Below are positions 59,301-64,000 of a stretch of 64,000 nt of DNA, in pieces. The stretch is from NCBI RefSeq assembly GCF_028610625.1, contig NZ_JAQQWU010000004.1:124001-188000 (forward strand), written 5' to 3'. Below the pieces are notes generated by a model, which saw nothing but the letters and a program-made list of their open reading frames with translations, did not search any database and was not told the origin of the DNA. The DNA comes from Guptibacillus spartinae (GTDB taxonomy: Bacteria > Bacillota > Bacilli > Bacillales > Guptibacillaceae). A program made the translations under genes and the position numbers. Position 1 is the first letter of the stretch; each line of letters opens with the position of its first letter.

Positions 59301-61751
59301 ATGAATATGAAAAAACCTCTTTTCGGCGTTCTAACAACAGCTGCACTTGCAATGGGGATTGCAGCAGCATCACCGTCAACACCTGCAGAAGCGGCAGCGG
59401 GCGATTTTGATCTGACAATCATGCATACAAACGACACACATGCGCACCTTGATAATGCGCCAAGACGCCTAACGGCTGTCGAGGAAATCCGCGCAGCTCG
59501 TGAAAATACGATTCTATTAGACGCTGGGGATGTTTTCTCTGGTACCCTCTTTTTTAATAAATACAAAGGACTCGCTGACGTTCAATTCATGAACATGATG
59601 AAATACGATGCAATGGTTCCAGGTAACCATGAATTCGATGAAGGTCCTAAGACGTTCTCTGAATTTGTAAAGCAAACGAAATTTCCAATCGTAAGTGCAA
59701 ACATTGACTACAGCCAGGACCCGGATCTTGGGCCATTATACAAGGATGAAATGGCGATGACTGGTGACGATGGCACGATTTATCCGGCTGTAATTCTTGA
59801 TGTGAACGGAGAAGAAGTAGGGGTATTTGGATTAACGATTGAATCGACAGACGAGCTTTCAAGTCCTGGTGAAACAATTTCTTTCCAAAACCATCAGGAG
59901 CAAGCAGAAAAAATGGTGGAAATGTTCCAGGACAAAGGCGTCAATAAAATTGTGGCTCTGACGCACCTTGGAAAAACGGTAGAAGTTGAGCTAGCTGAAT
60001 CTGTAGCAGGCATTGACGTAGTGGTTGGTGGCCATAGCCATACGAAGCTTGAAGATGCAGTAGTCGTAAACGGTGATAAGGAGCCTACGCTTGTTGTACA
60101 AGCAAATGAATACAGCAAATACTTAGGTGATCTTGAAGTAACGTTTAATGCTGACGGCGTGCTTACAGATTGGGATGATGAGTTACTGGACCTTAGTGAA
60201 GGGGAAGCATTTGAAGCAGATCCAGAAGCAAAAGAGCTTTATGATGAATTGAAAAAGCCACTTGAAGAAATTGAGAAAGAAGTCGTTGGCCAATCTGACG
60301 TTTATCTGAACGGTAAACGAGGAGATGTACGAACAGGTGAAACGAATCTAGGAAACTTAATTACTGACGGTATGCTGAACAAAGCTCAAGAATTTACTGA
60401 TGCAACCATTGCCATCACAAACGGCGGAGGTATTCGTGAATCAATCGATGAAGGGCCAATTACACTAGGTGAAGTGTTAACAACAATGCCATTTGGTAAC
60501 AACCTAGTAACGCTTGATATGACGGGTCAAGAAATTATTGATTCATTAGAACACGGCGTAAGTGGTCTTGAAACAGCGGAAGGTCGCTTTGCTCAGGTAG
60601 CAGGTCTTCAGTATTCTTTTGATAAAGATCTTCCATCTGGCGAGCGCATTCTTGATGTAAATGTGAAAACAGAGAATGGCTATGAAGATATTGACCCAGA
60701 AACAACGTACACAGTTGCAACGAATGCTTATATCGCTCAGGGTGGCGACGGTTACGATGCAATGGGCGCAGCGGCAGCTGATGGTCGTATGAACGAGCTT
60801 TTCTTTGTAGACTTTGAAGTGTTCACAGAGTATCTTGATGAAATTGGTACAGTGAAAGCAAAAGACGAAGCACGTATCGTTGAAGCAGATGCTGAACGTA
60901 TTCAGGGTGAAACGCGTTATGAAACATCTGTGAAAATCTCACAAGAAGGCTGGGAGTCAGCGGATACAGTTGTACTTGCACGAGGAGACTCTTTCCCTGA
61001 TGCATTAGCAGGAGCACCACTGGCTTATAAATACGATGCGCCAATTCTTTTAACAGAAAGCGGATCACTGAACAAAATGGCGAAAGAAGAAATTGCGAGA
61101 CTTGGTGCGAAAGACGTGATTATTCTTGGTGGTAAAAGTGCAGTTAGCAACTATGTCGAGTTCCAGCTTGAAGGTATGGGTATCGAAGTGGAACGCGTTG
61201 CTGGAGAAAACCGTTTCGATACAGCTGCAAACATTGCAGCACGTCTTGATGGATCACCTGATAAAGCCATCGTCGCAAATGGCATGAACTTCCCTGATGC
61301 TCTTGCGATTGCACCATATGCAGCACAGAATGGTTACCCGATTCTTTTAACAGAAGCGGATGAAATTCCAGCTGCAACGAGCAACGCTCTTAAAGACATT
61401 GATGAATCGATCATCGTTGGTGGCGAGACAGCTGTTAACGGTAAGCTTGAGAAAAAGCTTCATGCTGAAGATCGCTATGCTGGAGAAAACCGTTTCGGTA
61501 CAGCGGCTGATATTGCAACAAATCTTAACCCTTCCGCACGCGTGTATGTTTCAACAGGTATGAACTTTGCGGACGCTCTTTCCGGATCCGTTCTTGCTGC
61601 GAAACAAAATGCAGCGATGCTTCTTGTAAAACCAGATATGCTTCCTAAAGAAACAGCAGACGCAGTTGAAGATATGGAAGCTTATGACTTCAATGTTCTA
61701 GGTGGCGAAAATGCCGTTAGCCAGAAAATCGTAGACGAATTGAAAAAGTAA
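59301..61751 (+). CDS. Exported 5'-nucleotidase (UshA type) with three CWB2 modules
   Basis: An 816-residue protein releasing phosphate from nucleotides outside the cell. Signal peptide about 1-33; the metallophosphatase domain has MHTNDTHAH (D45, H47), LLDAGDVFSG, PGNHEFDEG and GGHSHTKLE; the C-terminal nucleotidase domain (about 330-530) has ITNGGGIRES and the substrate motif AQGGDGYDA. Three CWB2 modules follow from about 531. Alternatively a bifunctional 2',3'-cyclic nucleotidase. It follows the nuclease gene, so both may serve one scavenging pathway. ATG 59301 or 59307 could start it; AGGGAAGGG precedes. Confidence 0.92.
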   Translation: MNMKKPLFGVLTTAALAMGIAAASPSTPAEAAAGDFDLTIMHTNDTHAHLDNAPRRLTAVEEIRAARENTILLDAGDVFSGTLFFNKYKGLADVQFMNMMKYDAMVPGNHEFDEGPKTFSEFVKQTKFPIVSANIDYSQDPDLGPLYKDEMAMTGDDGTIYPAVILDVNGEEVGVFGLTIESTDELSSPGETISFQNHQEQAEKMVEMFQDKGVNKIVALTHLGKTVEVELAESVAGIDVVVGGHSHTKLEDAVVVNGDKEPTLVVQANEYSKYLGDLEVTFNADGVLTDWDDELLDLSEGEAFEADPEAKELYDELKKPLEEIEKEVVGQSDVYLNGKRGDVRTGETNLGNLITDGMLNKAQEFTDATIAITNGGGIRESIDEGPITLGEVLTTMPFGNNLVTLDMTGQEIIDSLEHGVSGLETAEGRFAQVAGLQYSFDKDLPSGERILDVNVKTENGYEDIDPETTYTVATNAYIAQGGDGYDAMGAAAADGRMNELFFVDFEVFTEYLDEIGTVKAKDEARIVEADAERIQGETRYETSVKISQEGWESADTVVLARGDSFPDALAGAPLAYKYDAPILLTESGSLNKMAKEEIARLGAKDVIILGGKSAVSNYVEFQLEGMGIEVERVAGENRFDTAANIAARLDGSPDKAIVANGMNFPDALAIAPYAAQNGYPILLTEADEIPAATSNALKDIDESIIVGGETAVNGKLEKKLHAEDRYAGENRFGTAADIATNLNPSARVYVSTGMNFADALSGSVLAAKQNAAMLLVKPDMLPKETADAVEDMEAYDFNVLGGENAVSQKIVDELKK

Positions 61752-61756
61752 TCATA

Positions 61757-61789
61757 CAAAGCGTAGGGGGCGTCCCCTGCGCTTTTTTT
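61757..61789 (+). terminator. Terminator after 5'-nucleotidase
   Basis: AAAGCG-t-AGGGG and CCCCT-GCGCTTT form a stable stem with T tract. Confidence 0.88.
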
Positions 61790-61814
61790 AATTTATTTTT
61801 TGTATAGGCAGGTA

Positions 61815-61843
61815 TTGAAGCATGGAAAGCTAATGTATATAGT
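61815..61843 (+). promoter_or_regulatory. sigma-A promoter of SGNH gene
   Basis: TTGAAG (61815-61820), a 17-base spacer and TATAGT (61838-61843), 42 bases before the TTG start. Confidence 0.65.
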
Positions 61844-61884
61844 GTCATTCGTTATAACGAATTTGATCTGAGGGAGGGTTCTGA

Positions 61885-63513
61885 TTGAAGAGATTTGGCA
61901 AGCGAAAAATCAGTCCACTGTTACTGCTCATTCTCGTGATCACCATGCTTATGCCATCTCAAGCGTTTGCGATTGCAAGCGTCGATGACGAAAAAAATGC
62001 GGTTCACTACGCTGCGTTTGGAGATTCATTGGCTGCTGGCGTATTGTCAGATAATACGATTGGTTTAAGTTATACAGACTACATAGCTCAAGATCTACAG
62101 CGGGTGGATCTCTTAGGAAGCTACGAAAAGCCATATGCGGTACCTGGTGCTACTTCTCAAGATATGCTGGATGCTCTCATGGATCGTGATATGCAAATCA
62201 AAATCGCATCGAAAGATATGATCACAATTACGATTGGAGCCAATGATTTTTTGCAAGTGCTCAGTAAAGAACCAGAGCGGTTACAAAACCCTGAAGAAGT
62301 CAAAAAGATCATCGCTGATCTCTCGGAAAATTACGTCTCCATCATGACCATCGTTAGAAGTGTTAACCCTTCAGCTGAGATTTATTTAATGGGCTATTAC
62401 AATGGTTTTTACGCTTTCCCTGAGGCCCAGCAGCGACCTCTCGTGGAGATTATGCAAACAGTGAATAGCATCATTAAACAAATTGCATCCGATTCGAACA
62501 GTCATTATGTTCCGACTTACGATGCCATTTCAACTGATCCATTGACGTATTTGCCAAATTCTAAAAATGTTCATCCATCGCCAGCGGGTTATATGGCGAT
62601 TGCAGATGAGTTTTGGGAACAAGTGAAATTAAATTTGCCAACCAACGTGACGCGAATAGCGGGAGTTAATCGCTACGAAACGGCAGTTAAAATTTCTCAG
62701 GAAGGGTGGAAGGAACATGCTCAGGGAGTTGTCATTGCGCGCGGTGATGATTTTCCAGATGCCCTAGCTGGTGCGCCGCTTGCCTATGATTTGGATTCCC
62801 CGATTTTATTAACGCATTCAAAAGCTCTTGATCCAATCGTGAAGGAAGAGATTGAGCGACTTCATCCAGAATTCGCGATTCTTCTCGGAGGCGAGAAGGC
62901 GCTTTCTAAAGATGTGGAAGATGAACTGGGCAAAATGGGCATTCCAGTTGAACGAATTGCTGGAGATAACCGCTATGAAACGGCTGCTAAAATTGCAGGT
63001 ACCTTACCTCATTCAGATAAAGCCGTTATTGCGAACGGAACAAAATTTCCTGATGCTCTTGCCATTGCTTCCTATGCGTCTGAAAATACGTATCCTATCT
63101 TACTCACAAAACAAGATGAGATTCCCGAGGATACGGCAGAGGTTTTAAAACGTTATCCTGAAAGCATTGCAGTTGGTGGGACGGCTGTTCTTTCCGAAAG
63201 TCTCGTTGAAAAGTTACCGAAAGCCAAGCGCTATGGCGGAGAAGATCGCTATGAAACAGCTTCGATTATTGCCATGGAGCTAAATCCTTCGCACAAAGCC
63301 TTTGTGTCTACTGGATTAGAATTCGCGGATGCGCTAACCGGTAGCGTTCTAGCTGCTAAAAGAGACAATAGCTTTCTCCTTGTGGATCCGAATAAGATGC
63401 AGGATGCCGTATTAGATGCTAAAGAAAATCTTGAAATCTACCATTTTACGATTCTAGGTGGACCAAAAGCCGTTAGTCCAACGATCGAAAAACAGCTGAT
63501 CGGCGTGAAATAA
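61885..63513 (+). CDS. Exported SGNH/GDSL hydrolase with three CWB2 modules
   Basis: A 542-residue secreted esterase. Signal peptide about 1-30 (ending SQAFA); SGNH block I AAFGDSLAAG with catalytic S48; block III GANDF; block V with the catalytic His in NVHPSPAGYM. Three CWB2 modules begin near residue 254 (TRIAGVNRYETAVKIS). Family members cleave acyl or acetyl groups, possibly on cell-wall polymers or lipids; substrate unknown. The start is TTG 61885 after GGGAGGG. Third member of a run of wall-bound hydrolases. Confidence 0.87.
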   Translation: MKRFGKRKISPLLLLILVITMLMPSQAFAIASVDDEKNAVHYAAFGDSLAAGVLSDNTIGLSYTDYIAQDLQRVDLLGSYEKPYAVPGATSQDMLDALMDRDMQIKIASKDMITITIGANDFLQVLSKEPERLQNPEEVKKIIADLSENYVSIMTIVRSVNPSAEIYLMGYYNGFYAFPEAQQRPLVEIMQTVNSIIKQIASDSNSHYVPTYDAISTDPLTYLPNSKNVHPSPAGYMAIADEFWEQVKLNLPTNVTRIAGVNRYETAVKISQEGWKEHAQGVVIARGDDFPDALAGAPLAYDLDSPILLTHSKALDPIVKEEIERLHPEFAILLGGEKALSKDVEDELGKMGIPVERIAGDNRYETAAKIAGTLPHSDKAVIANGTKFPDALAIASYASENTYPILLTKQDEIPEDTAEVLKRYPESIAVGGTAVLSESLVEKLPKAKRYGGEDRYETASIIAMELNPSHKAFVSTGLEFADALTGSVLAAKRDNSFLLVDPNKMQDAVLDAKENLEIYHFTILGGPKAVSPTIEKQLIGVK

Positions 63514-63523
63514 AGGGTAACCC

Positions 63524-63556
63524 AAAAGGGAGCAGCTCGTTGCTGCTCCCTTTTTT
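63524..63556 (+). terminator. Terminator after SGNH gene
   Basis: AAAAGGGAGCAGC and GCTGCTCCCTTTT form a 13-bp stem with a TCGTT loop and TTTTTT. Confidence 0.92.
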
Positions 63557-63586
63557 ACATGGAAATATGCAGAATTATGGCAAATT

Positions 63587-63615
63587 TTAACTCGCTAGTG
63601 ATAGACTTGTAGAGT
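63587..63615 (+). promoter_or_regulatory. Possible promoter of the last gene
   Basis: TTAACT and TAGAGT (each 4/6) at 17-base spacing, 30 bases before the start. Confidence 0.3.
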
Positions 63616-63644
63616 ATGTGATGCTCAAGTTTAGGGGGAAGATG

Positions 63645-64000
63645 ATGAAAAAAAGCATCTATGGGATTGGATTACTACTATTTAGTTTTTTAATGATGTA
63701 TGGAACGAATGAAGCAAGTGCCATGCCTGCACTAGAAAAAATGCAGGAGCTTGTGCAGCCATCAGGGGAAACCTTTAACGCTTCACTCAGTGGAAATGAA
63801 AGTTTGAACTGGTGGACGACGGATGGTGATGTGATTAAAAAAGGAGAGGACGACTACTGGTATTACGCTACAATCGTCGGTCAGAATCTCCAAGTAACGA
63901 ATGCGAAATATGCGATTGATGCCAAACCTTCTGATGCGGCAAAACTCGAAGAAGTTTTACGGCTTCAACCGTCTGATACAAAGCAAAAAGAGATACCGAA
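63645..64000 (+). CDS. Exported protein of unknown function, N-terminal part
   Basis: The first 118 or so codons only; the gene runs off the right edge. It opens MKKSIYGIGLLLFSFLMMYG with a signal peptide likely cleaved after NEASA. The mature part has WWTTDGDVIKKGEDDYWYYA and then charged helical sequence. I do not recognise the family. ATG 63645 follows TAGGGGGAAGATG; ATG 63642 is an alternative. Its location suggests another secreted enzyme of the same region. Confidence 0.7.
   Translation, partial: MKKSIYGIGLLLFSFLMMYGTNEASAMPALEKMQELVQPSGETFNASLSGNESLNWWTTDGDVIKKGEDDYWYYATIVGQNLQVTNAKYAIDAKPSDAAKLEEVLRLQPSDTKQKEIP

Overview
The window reads as one contiguous piece of chromosome from a spore-forming, Gram-positive member of the Bacillaceae. 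Two long blocks follow the Bacillus subtilis gene order closely: prfA-prmC-spoIIR-ywlB-ywlC-mntP-ywlE-rpiB-ywlG-glyA-upp-atp (about 0.3-19.4 kb) and ywzB-ywmB-murA-spoIID-spoIIQ-spoIIID-mbl-fabZ (about 31-42.7 kb). Sporulation genes, TTG/GTG starts behind strong GGAGG sites and SinR/SinI regulators fit the same assignment. The ATP synthase a and c subunits carry the ordinary neutralophile motifs, not those of extreme alkaliphiles. I did not find rRNA, tRNA or CRISPR sequences.

Layout. 0-9.5 kb: a partial CoA-disulfide-reductase-like gene, translation termination (prfA, prmC), SpoIIR, a DnaA-box cluster at ywlB/ywlC, tRNA threonylcarbamoylation (ywlC), Mn efflux (mntP), an inserted hflKC pair, the protein-arginine phosphatase YwlE with an unusual charged insertion, rpiB and ywlG. 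9.5-12 kb: PurR-box-preceded glyA, then upp. 12-19.4 kb: the complete atpZ-I-B-E-F-H-A-G-D-C operon. 20.6-30.9 kb: an eleven-subunit complex I operon (nuoABCDHIJKLMN) without the NADH-input genes nuoEFG; its NuoC has a long Lys/Ala-rich repeat extension. 31-42.7 kb: cell-wall and sporulation genes, interrupted by a teichoic-acid-type glycosyltransferase and a sodium:solute symporter module.

43-45.2 kb is a small regulatory island with two SinR-like repressors, two SinI-like antirepressors too short for routine ORF calling, and palindromic GTTCTYT-type operators. 45.5-47.1 kb holds a lipoprotein, a short-chain dehydrogenase and a VOC protein. 47.2-63.5 kb is a secretory region of four large exported proteins (a GH13 amylase/pullulanase, a nuclease, a 5'-nucleotidase and an SGNH hydrolase), each ending in three cell-wall-binding repeat 2 (CWB2) modules. 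A REP-palindrome/RAYT transposase unit and an extra dprA-like gene sit between the first and second. The nuclease and nucleotidase together look like a surface nucleic-acid scavenging route; the amylase serves alpha-glucan use and has catabolite-repression-like sites upstream.

The most unusual items are a three-copy intergenic repeat whose stems change in a compensatory way between copies, the NuoC extension, the double Sin locus, the YwlE insertion, and the REP/RAYT/dprA block.
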